Shown here piece by piece: positions 33,192 to 41,948 of a stretch of DNA of 64,000 bases (its first letter is position 1; every line of letters begins with the position of its first letter). The stretch covers positions 1 to 64,000 of the forward strand of contig NZ_JOFQ01000006.1 in the NCBI RefSeq assembly GCF_000718305.1, given 5' to 3'. Under the pieces are notes generated by a model. It was given only the letters and a program-made list of their open reading frames with translations. It did no database searches and was not told the origin of the DNA. The DNA comes from Streptomyces niger. Lineage in GTDB: Bacteria > Actinomycetota > Actinomycetes > Streptomycetales > Streptomycetaceae. The position numbers and the translations under genes were made by a program.

Positions 33192-33594
33192 GATGGATTT
33201 CCCTGGTCGGTCCCGGTGTGATGCCGAGCAGCGGCCAGCGACGACCGGCCGGCGCCGGACACGACGCGAACGTCATGCGCAACGCCGTGCGGGAGGCCGG
33301 AACGGTGTCGGTGACCGGCAGCGTGAAGCGACCGCACGCCGGCCCGCCCATCTGACCTCCCACGACAATCGGTACCACAGTCCGACAATCACGACATCTG
33401 CGATCGTGGGCAAGGGTTCCCACTCCGCCCCCGGACGTCTCCCTGCTTCACCCGACCGCCACCGCTCGACGTACTGCAGCGGTCTGACGAGGTCGGCGGC
33501 CGTCGGCCCCGCACCGCCTCCGCATCGGCACGTGCGGCAGGAGGCCGTCGGCCGGCATAGGGTGGTTGTCGCACGTGAGGAGCGGGAGGCCGAG
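33192..33594. other. Intergenic region between divergent genes
   Basis: About 400 bases separating the SLC13 permease from the AlkD-like gene. Both promoters must be here. No gene was recognised; a hairpin-like run at 33400-33440 is not convincing. Confidence 0.4.
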
Positions 33595-34275
33595 GTGACC
33601 GAGCCGATGGTGGCCGAGGTGATGGCCGAGCTGGCCGATCTCGACAACCCGAAGACGCGCAGGGTGAACGAGAAGCACGGTGACGATCACGGTGTGAACC
33701 TCAGCGCACTGCGCGCGATCGCGAAGCGGCTCAAGACGCAGCAGGAACTGGCGTGTCAGCTCTGGGAGACAGGTGACACCGCGGCAAGGCTGCTGGCCCT
33801 CCTGATCTGCCGCCCGAAGGCGTTTGGGCGGGACGAGTTGGACGCCATGCTGCGCGAGGCGCGCGCTCCCAAAGTGCAGGACTGGCTCGTGAACTACGTG
33901 GTGAAGAAGAGCCCGCACTCCGAAGAGTTGCGCGTGGCCTGGACCGCAGACCCGGATCCGGTGGTCGCCGGCGCCGGCTGGGCGCTGACCACCGAGCGTG
34001 TGGCGAAGAAACCCGAGGGCCTCGACCTCGCGGGGCTGCTCGATGTCATCGAAGCGGAGATGAGGGACGCCCCGGATCGCCTGCAGTGGGCGATGAACCA
34101 CTGCCTGGCTCGGATCGGGATCGAGCACGCCGAGTACCGCGCCCGCGCCCTCGGCATCGGGGAGCGCCTGGAGGTACTCAAGGACTATCCGACCTCCCCT
34201 GGCTGCACGTCTCCGTACGCGCCCGTCTGGATCACCGAGATGGTGCGCCGGCAGCAGGACGAGACGGCGAGCTGA
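33595..34275 (+). CDS. AlkD-like DNA alkylation repair HEAT protein
   Basis: A 226-residue all-helical protein with HEAT-like repeats: LSALRAIAKRLKTQQELACQ, LWETGDTAARLLALLICRP, DWLVNYVVKKSPHSEELRVA, MNHCLARIGIEHAEYRARAL. This fits the AlkD family of alkylated-base glycosylases and its catalytically uncertain relatives. GTG 33595 is chosen because GGGAGG lies five bases upstream. Its C-terminal YPTSPGCTSPYAPVWI is found in many actinobacterial homologues. A repair role is inferred from the family. Confidence 0.8.
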   Translation: MTEPMVAEVMAELADLDNPKTRRVNEKHGDDHGVNLSALRAIAKRLKTQQELACQLWETGDTAARLLALLICRPKAFGRDELDAMLREARAPKVQDWLVNYVVKKSPHSEELRVAWTADPDPVVAGAGWALTTERVAKKPEGLDLAGLLDVIEAEMRDAPDRLQWAMNHCLARIGIEHAEYRARALGIGERLEVLKDYPTSPGCTSPYAPVWITEMVRRQQDETAS

Positions 34276-34326
34276 CCGGACGCGACGCAGGACGGTGACT
34301 CGGCCCCGCGCTCTCCTCTCCGCCGG

Positions 34327-34970
34327 TCACCGACGCCAGAAGAAGTGATGTACCACGCCACTCGGGCTCGGGATCTGCTCCAGGTGGAAGCGGTCGGTGA
34401 GCTCCTCGGGGCTCGCCCACAGCCGTTCACCGCGGCCGAGTTCGACCGGCGCAACGGCGACGTGCATCGTGTCGACGAGATCGGCGTCGAGGAACTCCCG
34501 GACAGTGGCGACGCCGCCGCCGATGCGCACGTCCTTGCCCTCCGCGGCGTCGAAGGCCCTGGCCAGCGCGTCCTTCGGTGACGCCTCGAGGAAGTGGAAC
34601 GTGGTGTCGCCCAGCGTGATGGACGGCCGCTCGTGATGGGTGAGAACGAACACCGGCGTATGGAAGGGGGCTCGTCGCCCCACCATCCTTGCCAGTCGTA
34701 GTCCTCCCAGGGGCCGCGCTGCGGACCGAACTTGTTGCGGCCCATGATCTCGGCGCCGACGTTGCGGGAGAAGTCGCGCGTGCAGTAGTCGTCGAGGCCG
34801 TAGGTGCCTCCGGGATCGGTACGGGTCGGAGCGTGCGCGGTGGCGCCCGACCAGAAGAAGAGCGCGGCCGGGTCAGCGTGACCGAACGGCCGCTCAAGGG
34901 ACTGCCCCTCCCCCGCACCGTATCCGTCGCTGGAGACGCTGAAGTTGTGAACGCGGACAAGCTGTGCCAC
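34327..34970 (-). pseudogene. RibD-C/dihydrofolate reductase-like protein, frameshifted
   Basis: The N-terminal half from GTG 34970 reads VAQLVRVHNFSVSSDGYGAG... NVGAEIMGRNKFGPQRGPWE DYDWQGWWGDEPP; the C-terminal half in the next frame reads FHTPVFVLTHHERPSITLGD... GGGVATVREFLDADLVDTMH. Together they form one RibD-C reductase of about 214 residues. The break coincides with the G5 run at 34666-34670 (C5 on the coding strand); one added base restores the frame. A recent mutation or a sequencing error are equally possible. Divergent from an HxlR regulator. Confidence 0.85.
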
Positions 34971-35009
34971 AGCTACCCCCTCTGGTTGCAATCCGCAATC
35001 GGTTGGCAG

Positions 35010-35027
35010 CCTAGCTAGACTGCCCTC
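35010..35027 (+). promoter_or_regulatory. Leaderless promoter of HxlR gene
   Basis: TAGACT (35016-35021) lies six bases before ATG 35028, and AGCTAG precedes it. This is the spacing of Streptomyces leaderless genes. Confidence 0.6.
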
Positions 35028-35555
35028 ATGCTGCAACCAGTTGCCCAGGAGAAGCTCCCCGTCCCCGCGGGTAAGTCGGGCTGCCCGATCAACATGTCGA
35101 TCGAACTCCTCGGAGACAGATGGAGCCTCATCGTCCTGCGGGACATCATGTTCGGCGGCAGCACCCACTTCCGCGAGCTGCTCAACGCGTCCATCGAGGG
35201 CATAGCGTCCAACATCCTCGCCAGCCGCCTCACGAAACTGGTCGACGCGGGCCTCCTCACCCGTCACGACGACCCGAGCCACCGGCAGAAGGTCGCCTAC
35301 CACCTCACCGAGGCATCGATCCAGCTGGTTCCGGTGCTGGCCCAACTGGCCGCGTGGGGAGCCCGTTGGCTCGATACGACGCCCGAACTGACGGTCCGGG
35401 CCGAGCTACTGGCCGCCGGCGGCCCCCCGCTGCGGGAACGCTTCATGACCGAGCTCCGCGCCACCCACCTCGAAGGAGCGGCAGTACCGACGGACGGCGT
35501 CCTCGCGGAGCTGACCGCCGCCTACCACGAAGCAACTGCCGAGCGCGCGCACTGA
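35028..35555 (+). CDS. HxlR-family transcriptional regulator
   Basis: A 175-residue HxlR regulator. The conserved start AGKSGCPINMSIELLGDRWS carries the redox-sensitive type cysteine, followed by LIVLRDIMFGGSTHFRELLN and the winged helix SNILASRLTKLVDAGLLTRH. The C-terminal extension of about 70 residues is usual in the DUF24/HxlR group in actinobacteria. Divergent from the reductase pseudogene, which was presumably its target. Confidence 0.93.
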   Translation: MLQPVAQEKLPVPAGKSGCPINMSIELLGDRWSLIVLRDIMFGGSTHFRELLNASIEGIASNILASRLTKLVDAGLLTRHDDPSHRQKVAYHLTEASIQLVPVLAQLAAWGARWLDTTPELTVRAELLAAGGPPLRERFMTELRATHLEGAAVPTDGVLAELTAAYHEATAERAH

Positions 35556-35751
35556 GGGGCACGCACCCGTCCATACGGCCACACCGTGCCGTCTCCCCTC
35601 GCCTTCGAGCCCACAGCACGCCGGCCGGTCAGCGCAGCGGCCGCACGGATCTCGCCCACGCGCCCCCCCTGCGGACTGCGCGGACTGCTCGGCTTCCCGC
35701 TCGCCGCCCCTGGTCACCGCGCTCCCCCGCTTCAAGACGCATGATGAATTC

Positions 35752-36132
35752 ATGCGAACTCGACCCGTGCTGGTCTACGACGGAGACTGCGGCTTCTGCA
35801 CATCCTCGGTGCGGCTCATCGAGCGGCACCTTCGGCCGCGTTGCGACATCACTCCGTGGCAGCGCGCCACCCTCGCCTCCTTCGGTGTCTCACAGCGCCG
35901 GGCCGAGCACGAGGCGCTGTGGGTGACACCGACGAACACGGTTTACGGTGGCGCGCAGGCCGTCGCGAAAGTGCTGCTGAGTGCGGGCAAAGGGTGGGCC
36001 GTCCTGGGAGCGGTGCTCACCCTGCCGCCGGTGCGCTGGATGGCCCACGGCGTCTACCGGCTCATCTCCGACAACCGCCAACGGCTCCCCGGTGGCACCC
36101 CGGCCTGCGCGCTACCCCCACATCGGCAGTAG
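35752..36132 (+). CDS. DCC-family thiol-disulfide protein (DUF393)
   Basis: A 126-residue protein with the hallmark VYDGDCGFCTSSVRLIERHL; the CxxC lies in a thioredoxin-like fold. YGGAQAVAKVLLSAGKGWAV and PVRWMAHGVYRLISDNR complete the family pattern. Predicted thiol-disulfide oxidoreductase of unknown partner. ATG 35752 has no strong ribosome site. Confidence 0.9.
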   Translation: MRTRPVLVYDGDCGFCTSSVRLIERHLRPRCDITPWQRATLASFGVSQRRAEHEALWVTPTNTVYGGAQAVAKVLLSAGKGWAVLGAVLTLPPVRWMAHGVYRLISDNRQRLPGGTPACALPPHRQ

Positions 36133-36208
36133 GTCGACGGCACACAAGTTCTCCAGTGACAGTCCGGTGGCATACGGGAGCAACCGTAGCCAGCACTCGG
36201 AGCCCGCT

Positions 36209-36262
36209 CGGTCCGAGCCGGCGTCCCGGCTCACCCGGTCCGAGCCGGCGTCCTGGCTCACC
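36209..36262. repeat. 27-bp tandem duplication
   Basis: Two copies of a 27-bp unit (36209-36235 and 36236-36262) differ at one base; the core is GTCCGAGCCGGCGTC. Between the DCC gene and the cyclase gene. A 10-bp palindrome CTATCGATAG (36349-36358) lies further along, in the cyclase promoter region. Confidence 0.88.
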
Positions 36263-36399
36263 CGGGCGCCCTCCCGGCGTCGCAGCGCGCGGCTTTCCGT
36301 GAGGCGGATGCGTGACTCCCCGCGCGTCCGCGTGTACTCCACTGCCCCCTATCGATAGTTTCGCGGCATATCCGACCATCGGTGACGTACGGGAGTGCC

Positions 36400-38319
36400 A
36401 TGACGACGACAGCTGACGACACGTCACGGGTGGCGGACGACGCTCCCGAGGCAGCGGCTCGGCGGGCGGTGCGGCGCGCCACGGAGCACCTGCTGGCCCG
36501 GCAGCACTCCGAGGGGTGGTGGAAGGAGCCCTTCCGGACGGACGTGAGCTATGACGCCCACGACGTGTTCCTGCGGCAGCTCCTCGGCGTGGTGGACGAC
36601 CGAGTGGTCGCTGCGAGCGGCCGGTGGATCCGTTCCCAGCAGAGCGCGGACGGTTCCTGGCCCCTGGTCTTCGACGGCGCGGGGCATCTGGGCGTCACCA
36701 TCCAGGCGTACGTGGCGCTCCGGTTCGCCGGTGACCAGCCGGATGAGGACCATATGCGCCGGTGCGCGGCGTGGGTACGCGAACAGGGCGGCGTCGCCGC
36801 CGCACAGCTGACGGCACGGGTGTGGCTTGCCATGTTCGGCTGGTGGAGCTGGGACGACCTGCCCGAAATCCCACCACACATCATGGCCCTGCCCACCTGG
36901 GCGCCCCTGAACATCTACTCCTTCAGCTCCGTGATGCGTCCGGCACTCGTGGCGCTCGCCGTCATCAGCGCACACCGGCCCGTGCGCCCGGCCCCCTTCG
37001 GCATCGACGAACTCTTCGCCACGTCCGCCACCTCGGCGGACACCCACTCGGCGGCCGGCGCCCGCGAGCGGGTCTTCGCGGGCCTGAACACGGCGCTGCG
37101 CGCCTCTCTGCAGGTCACTCCCCGGCCCGTACGAAGGACCGCCACGCGCGCGTGTGCCCGCTGGCTCATCGAGCGTCAGGAAGTGGACGGCAGCTGGGGC
37201 GCGTGCACCCCGATGACCATCTGGGCGATGCTCGCCCTGCACCTGCAGGGTTACGCATCGGACCACCCGGTCCTCAAGGCCGCCTGGCGCTACTTGGCGG
37301 AGTGCGACGCCTGGCCCGAGAAGGACGTGCGGGAGATCCAGACCGTCCACAGCCCGGTCTGGGACACCTGCCTGTCCATCAACGCGCTGCTCGACGCAGG
37401 ACTCGCCGCCGACCACCCCGCGCTGGTCAAGGCCGCCGACTGGCTGCTCACCCGGCAGGCCGACCGACCCGGCGACTGGACCGTGCGGCGGCCCGGGCTC
37501 GCCCCCGGCGGCTGGGCCTTCCAGTTCCACAACCGCAGCTACCCCGATCTCGACGACACCTCCGAGGTGGTCCTCGCACTGTGCGGCGTCGCGCATCCCG
37601 AACCGTCGCGCATCGATGCCGCGGTACGCAAGGCGGTGCGGTGGAGCCTCGGCATGCAAGGCAAGGACGGCGGGTGGTCGGCCTTCGACGCCGACAACAC
37701 CAGCACCCTCCCCGGCAAACTGCCCTTCTTCGACTTCGGCGAGTACTGCGTCGACCCACCCACCGCCGACGTCACCGCCCACGTGGTCGAGATGCTGGCC
37801 GCCCGCGGAATGGAGCGCGATCCTCGCACCCGGCGCGCCGTCCGCTGGCTGCTCCGGCAGCAGGAGACGACCGGTTCGTGGTACGGGCGCTGGGGCGTGA
37901 ACCACCTCTACGGCACCGGGTGCGTGGTGCCGGCCCTCATCGCCGCCGGAGTCCCGCGCGGCCACGACTCCGTACGGCGCGCAGTCGGCTGGCTGGTGTC
38001 CGTACAGAACGCGGACGGCGGTTGGGGCGAGGACTGGGAGTCCTACGAGGATCCGGCGCGCGCCGGCCGTGGGCCGTCCACCCCTTCACAAACCGCCTGG
38101 GCGCTGCTGGCGCTGCTGGCCGCGGGGGAGCACGACAGTGCCGCGGTCCGGGCCGGGGTGTGCTGGCTGACCGAGCGGCAGACGGATGCCGGCTCCTGGT
38201 ACGAGCCGCAGTTCACGGGCGTGCTCGTCCCTGGGGCCGTGGCCGCGCAGTACGGGCACTACGCGCGCGTCTTTCCCCTCATGGCACTGGGCCGCTACGT
38301 CCGGAGCCAAGGGGCGTGA
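36400..38319 (+). CDS. Squalene-hopene-cyclase-like class II terpene cyclase
   Basis: A 639-residue class II (protonation-initiated) triterpene-type cyclase. The catalytic acid motif DXDD is DLDDT at about residues 383-387. QW repeats are plain: QSADGSWPLVF, QEVDGSWGACT, QGKDGGWSAFDADNT, QQETTGSWYGRWGVNHLYGT, QNADGGWGEDWESYEDP. SPVWDTCLSINALLDAG and WAFQFHNRSYPDLDD match the barrel core. Length is family-like. ATG 36400 has GGGAG five bases upstream. No squalene-forming genes lie nearby; instead it is convergent, by 41 bases, with an ABC-UbiA-polyprenyl synthase operon. The substrate may be squalene, another polyprenol, or a prenylated acceptor made by the UbiA protein. Confidence 0.93.
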   Translation: MTTTADDTSRVADDAPEAAARRAVRRATEHLLARQHSEGWWKEPFRTDVSYDAHDVFLRQLLGVVDDRVVAASGRWIRSQQSADGSWPLVFDGAGHLGVTIQAYVALRFAGDQPDEDHMRRCAAWVREQGGVAAAQLTARVWLAMFGWWSWDDLPEIPPHIMALPTWAPLNIYSFSSVMRPALVALAVISAHRPVRPAPFGIDELFATSATSADTHSAAGARERVFAGLNTALRASLQVTPRPVRRTATRACARWLIERQEVDGSWGACTPMTIWAMLALHLQGYASDHPVLKAAWRYLAECDAWPEKDVREIQTVHSPVWDTCLSINALLDAGLAADHPALVKAADWLLTRQADRPGDWTVRRPGLAPGGWAFQFHNRSYPDLDDTSEVVLALCGVAHPEPSRIDAAVRKAVRWSLGMQGKDGGWSAFDADNTSTLPGKLPFFDFGEYCVDPPTADVTAHVVEMLAARGMERDPRTRRAVRWLLRQQETTGSWYGRWGVNHLYGTGCVVPALIAAGVPRGHDSVRRAVGWLVSVQNADGGWGEDWESYEDPARAGRGPSTPSQTAWALLALLAAGEHDSAAVRAGVCWLTERQTDAGSWYEPQFTGVLVPGAVAAQYGHYARVFPLMALGRYVRSQGA

Positions 38320-39124
38320 ACCGGCCCCCGCCGGCGGGGGTGGCCCCGATGCCCGGGCTCGTGCCCACCTCGCAGTGGGAGCGGCTGCGGGCATGGAGGC
38401 CCAGCAGGGCCAGCGCCCCGGCGCCGGCGGACCAGGCGAGTGAGAGCAGCCCGTAGGACCAGGGTGTGGAGGTGGTGAACGCGGCGGCCAGCGCCAGCTG
38501 ATTGGCCCCGTACAGGGGGAAGACCGCCAGGGCGGACAGGTCGGCCACGTTGAGGACGGGGTTCTGCAGGCCGGTGTCGACCAGGCTGAGCATGATGACG
38601 AGGAAGAAGCCTTCCAGTTCACCGCGGACCAATGAGCCCAGCAGCAGGCCGATACCGCCGTAGGCCAGGCCTGCGCCGAGGACCGCGAGGGCCAGGGGTC
38701 CCAGTTGGCGTACCGGTAGGGAGACCCACAGTACGGCCGTGGTGTACAGCGCCAGGAGCGCGGCGATGAGGGCGACGGCGGCGCCCTTCGCCAGCAACAT
38801 CGGGACGCGGGGGTAGCCGGCCAGTATCAGTCGGCGGTCCACTCCCCCGGCCTTGAACGTCTGCATGAACGTCACGAACCCGGTGACCAGGGTGACGGCG
38901 GCGAGCGCGTTGGCCACCTGGCTGACCTGATTCGCCCGGGCGAGGACGCCGCTGCCGGCGGAGTCCAGCGAGAAACGCAGCACTTGGTCCGAGGCGCACA
39001 GCCGCGCCACGGCGATCCAGCCGGGGAGGAACACGATCGTCAGGAGCAAGGCCAGCCGGTTGCGCAAGTGGCTCAGCAGGGTGCAACGCAGCATCTCGGT
39101 GAAAGCCGCCCAGTGCAGCCTCAC
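38279..39124 (-). CDS. ABC-2 type transporter permease
   Basis: A 281-residue membrane protein with six hydrophobic segments: LLTIVFLPGWIAVARL, NALAAVTLVTGFVTFMQTF, LIAALLALYTTAVLWVSL, LALAVLGAGLAYGGIGLLLG, FFLVIMLSLVDTGLQNP and SYGLLSLAWSAGAGALALLG. This is the ABC-2 exporter permease topology. GTG 39124 has GAGGAG eight bases upstream and starts VRLHWAAFTEMLR. It directly follows the ATPase gene by 28 bases and overlaps the end of the cyclase gene on the other strand. Probably exports the terpenoid or protects against it. Confidence 0.82.
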   Translation of the reverse strand: MRLHWAAFTEMLRCTLLSHLRNRLALLLTIVFLPGWIAVARLCASDQVLRFSLDSAGSGVLARANQVSQVANALAAVTLVTGFVTFMQTFKAGGVDRRLILAGYPRVPMLLAKGAAVALIAALLALYTTAVLWVSLPVRQLGPLALAVLGAGLAYGGIGLLLGSLVRGELEGFFLVIMLSLVDTGLQNPVLNVADLSALAVFPLYGANQLALAAAFTTSTPWSYGLLSLAWSAGAGALALLGLHARSRSHCEVGTSPGIGATPAGGGRFTPLGSGRSGPVP

Positions 39125-39152
39125 CGGGTGAGCTCCTCGCCGACACGCCACA

Positions 39153-39893
39153 TCAGGTGAGCTCCTCGCTGTCGAGGCGGCCTTCGTGCAGGCGACCGAC
39201 CGCGTCGAATCGGGCCAGGTCGTGCAGGAGGTGGGAGACCACGATGACGGACCGCCCCTGGTCGCGCAGGTCGGCGGCGAGGGACCAGAAGCGTTGGTGG
39301 GTGTCCCAGTCGAAACCCTGGTAGGGCTCGTCCAGCACCAACAGCTTCGGATCGTGCATCAGGGCGAGCAGCAGATTCAGCTTCTGCCGCGTCCCGCCAC
39401 TGAGTTCTCCGGCCCGCTGCCGCCTGCAGTCGGTCACCGCCAGGAGGTCCATCAGCTCGTGAGCGCGGTCCAGCGTCGGCAGCCGGTAGGCCACCTGGAA
39501 CAGCCGCAGGTGCTGCCCGACGGTGAACGAGTCGTTGAGTACGGCACGCTGCGGGCAGTACCCCACTGCGCCGGTCCGCACCACGGTGCCCCGGTCGGGC
39601 GTCAGCTCTCCCACCGCGATCCGCAGCAGTGTGCTCTTGCCCGCACCGTTCTCGCCGACGATGCCGGTCAACGTCCCCGCGGGCACGTCGAGGTCGACGC
39701 CGCGCAGTACCTGCCTGCGCCCGTACGCCTTCCACACGTCACTGATCCGCAGCCGTGACTGCCGCTGTGCCTGTCGTTCCGTCTGCCGTTCCGCCTGTCG
39801 CTGTGAGTGTTGTTCCGTCTGTCGGGGTGACTGTCGCTGTGACTGTCGTTCCGTCTGTCGCTGTGGCCGTCGTTGCATTACCACTGCCCGCAC
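39153..39893 (-). CDS. ABC transporter ATPase with Arg/Gln repeat N-terminus
   Basis: A 246-residue ABC ATPase: Walker A GIVGENGAGKSTLLRI, signature ELSGGTRQKLNLLLALM, Walker B PKLLVLDEPYQGFD and H-loop VIVVSHLLHDL. The first 45 residues are a low-complexity Arg/Gln tract (QRRPQRQTERQSQRQSPRQT...) encoded by imperfect 12-bp repeats, not part of the fold. GTG 39893 has AAGGGA six bases upstream. Fifteen bases downstream of the UbiA stop and 28 before the permease start, so it is the nucleotide-binding half of that transporter. Confidence 0.93.
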   Translation of the reverse strand: MRAVVMQRRPQRQTERQSQRQSPRQTEQHSQRQAERQTERQAQRQSRLRISDVWKAYGRRQVLRGVDLDVPAGTLTGIVGENGAGKSTLLRIAVGELTPDRGTVVRTGAVGYCPQRAVLNDSFTVGQHLRLFQVAYRLPTLDRAHELMDLLAVTDCRRQRAGELSGGTRQKLNLLLALMHDPKLLVLDEPYQGFDWDTHQRFWSLAADLRDQGRSVIVVSHLLHDLARFDAVGRLHEGRLDSEELT

Positions 39894-39907
39894 GTCGGTT
39901 CCCTTGG

Positions 39908-40807
39908 TCAGCGAAGTGTGTAGATGGAGGCGGCGAGGGCGAGTGTGTACCACTGTTCCACCAGACGGTAGGTGCGTCGGTCGTGCGCCAGGCAGCGGAA
40001 CAGCACCACCCGGGCCGCCAGGAGCAGGCTCAGACTCCCGAGCAGTACGTCCGTCGCGACGATCCACCAGTAGGGGCCGGCGGGTGCCATCAGGAAGTGG
40101 TGGATGGCGACGGGGCCGACGGCGAAGCCGATGCACAGGAAGATCCGGGTACGCGTCTCTCCGAGGACCAACGGCATGGTGGAGCGGTTGACCGCGCGGT
40201 CACCGTTGATGTCGCGGAGGTCCTGGACGGACATCAGAAGGGTCACGGTGACCGTCAGTGTCACGATCCAGCGCCAGGCATACGGCGTGAGGACACCGAC
40301 GATCTCCCAGGCAGCCGCCAGCTGGGCGACGACTCCGATACCGGCGTAGAGGTTCCTGCCCAGCCAGTGCCGACCCCAGCCGTACTCGTGCTGGAGCAGG
40401 GAGAGGATCTGCCACAGCAGGGCCCACTTCAGGATGCCCAGGCAGTAGCCGTACACGGGGAAGGTGACCCGGACGGCGATCAGCCGCAGCCGGGCGCCGC
40501 GGAGGGTGCTGTGGCCGGTGACCAGTGGCCGGAAGGGTTTGTTGATGCGGTCCTCGTCCACTCCGACGAGCTGGTTGGCCAGTGTGTGCTCGTAGACGAA
40601 CAGCCAGAAGTACAGCGCGCCCAGACCGACGGAGACCGCGGTCTCGTAAGGGGACAGCCGCGCGTTGACGGTGGCCGCCATGACGAAGCAGGTGGCGGGG
40701 AAGACGGTGGTCCAGCGGTCGGTGCGGATGAAGAGCCAGCTCAGATGGATCTCGCGCCAGGCGCTCTGCAGGATCGCTGTGGGGGCGCGCGTGGTCAGGG
40801 TGGTCAT
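39908..40807 (-). CDS. UbiA-superfamily membrane enzyme (prenyltransferase or terpene cyclase)
   Basis: A 299-residue protein with about nine membrane helices. Two acidic motifs face the active site: NQLVGVDEDRINKPFRPLVT (N78, D84, E85, D86) and SVQDLRDINGDRAVNRSTMP (D196, D199, D203). The second is the standard UbiA DxxDxxxD; the first has NQ...DED...NKPxRP, not the usual NDxxDxxxD. I recall the same variant in UbiA-type terpene cyclases such as the fumagillin enzyme Fma-TC. Thus it may cyclise a polyprenyl diphosphate rather than transfer it. Between the polyprenyl synthase and the ATPase, clearly one operon. Confidence 0.88.
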   Translation of the reverse strand: MTTLTTRAPTAILQSAWREIHLSWLFIRTDRWTTVFPATCFVMAATVNARLSPYETAVSVGLGALYFWLFVYEHTLANQLVGVDEDRINKPFRPLVTGHSTLRGARLRLIAVRVTFPVYGYCLGILKWALLWQILSLLQHEYGWGRHWLGRNLYAGIGVVAQLAAAWEIVGVLTPYAWRWIVTLTVTVTLLMSVQDLRDINGDRAVNRSTMPLVLGETRTRIFLCIGFAVGPVAIHHFLMAPAGPYWWIVATDVLLGSLSLLLAARVVLFRCLAHDRRTYRLVEQWYTLALAASIYTLR

Positions 40808-40814
40808 TGCTCGG

Positions 40815-40842
40815 CTCCGTACTCCGTACTCCGTGCTCCGTG
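40815..40842. repeat. Four tandem 7-bp units
   Basis: CTCCGTA twice then CTCCGTG twice, in the short gap between the polyprenyl synthase stop (40881) and the UbiA start (40807). Confidence 0.85.
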
Positions 40843-40880
40843 CTCGGGCAGGTGGTTCTGGGCTGCGTGCTTCATCGGCC

Positions 40881-41948
40881 TCATGCCGTGCGGTGAACGG
40901 TCGCCTCCGCGACGGTTTCCAGCGTGTGGGCCACGCCCGGCGGGAAGGGAGCGGCGGCCAAGGCGTCCAGGGCCTGCCGGTACCGCTCTTCGATCATCTG
41001 CTCCACCGCGGCCCGGGCCCCGGTGCGTGTGAGGATGTCACGGGCCTCCGCCGCTTCACGCTCCCCCAGCCGGGGATTGCCGATCAAAGCGCGCAGCCGG
41101 CGGGCCTGGACGGGCTCGGCGGCGCGGAGGGCGTGGGCGATGAGACTGGTGCACTTGCCTTCGCGCAGGTCGTCGAGGCGCGACTTGCCCGTCCGGTCCG
41201 GGTCGCCGAACACTCCGAGTACGTCGTCCCGGAGTTGGAACGCCTCGCCCAGCGGCACGCCGTAGGCGCTGCAGGCGTCCATGACCTGATGTCCGGCGCC
41301 GGCGAGGGCGGCTCCCACCTGCAAGGGTCGCTCGACGGTGTATTTGGCCGTCTTGTAGCGGAGGACGGTCAGCGTGGTCTCGACGCTGACATCGAGATCG
41401 CCGGTGACGAGCAGGTCCAGGTGTTGACCCGCGATCAGCTCACTCCGCGCGAGGTCGACGCAGCGCAGTACGGCGGCCCGGTGGGCGTCCGGCATGGGCG
41501 TGGTGTGCAGCAGTTCGTCCGACCAGACGAGGGCGAGATCCCCCACGAGAATGGCTCCACTGATCCCGAACTGATCAGCCATGGAGGGCAGTTTATGGTT
41601 CCTGGCCAGCTGCCGATGCACGGTGGCCCGCCCACGACGGCTGTCGGCCGCGTCCATGATGTCGTCGTGAATGAGCGCGCACGCGTGCGCCAGCTCGATG
41701 GAAGCGGCCAGTCGGACTGCGCCCGCGGGGTCTCCCTGACCGCCTGCCGCATGCCATCCGGCCACACACAACAGCGGCCGAAACCGCTTCCCGCCGTCAC
41801 TGAATTCCCGCAGCAGGAGAGCGAGCGCCGCCTGGCCGGGCACGGTGGCGGTGCGCGCCTTCTCCGTCAGGAATTCCTGGAGCAGGCCGTCGATGTCCGC
41901 GCGGGGAGCGAAGAAGTCGGACGCGGCCGTCAGCGCTCTAGCGCTCAT
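40881..41948 (-). CDS. Polyprenyl diphosphate synthase (GGPP synthase type)
   Basis: A 355-residue trans-isoprenyl diphosphate synthase. GGKRFRPLL binds IPP; the first Asp-rich motif is HDDIMD (residues 95-99) and the second LRDDVLGVFG (241-245). The residues just before DDIMD are ACALIH, small at positions -4 and -5, which usually allows chains of C20 or longer; this is an inference. ATG 41948. First gene of the UbiA-ABC operon and so the likely supplier of its substrate. Confidence 0.95.
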   Translation of the reverse strand: MSARALTAASDFFAPRADIDGLLQEFLTEKARTATVPGQAALALLLREFSDGGKRFRPLLCVAGWHAAGGQGDPAGAVRLAASIELAHACALIHDDIMDAADSRRGRATVHRQLARNHKLPSMADQFGISGAILVGDLALVWSDELLHTTPMPDAHRAAVLRCVDLARSELIAGQHLDLLVTGDLDVSVETTLTVLRYKTAKYTVERPLQVGAALAGAGHQVMDACSAYGVPLGEAFQLRDDVLGVFGDPDRTGKSRLDDLREGKCTSLIAHALRAAEPVQARRLRALIGNPRLGEREAAEARDILTRTGARAAVEQMIEERYRQALDALAAAPFPPGVAHTLETVAEATVHRTA

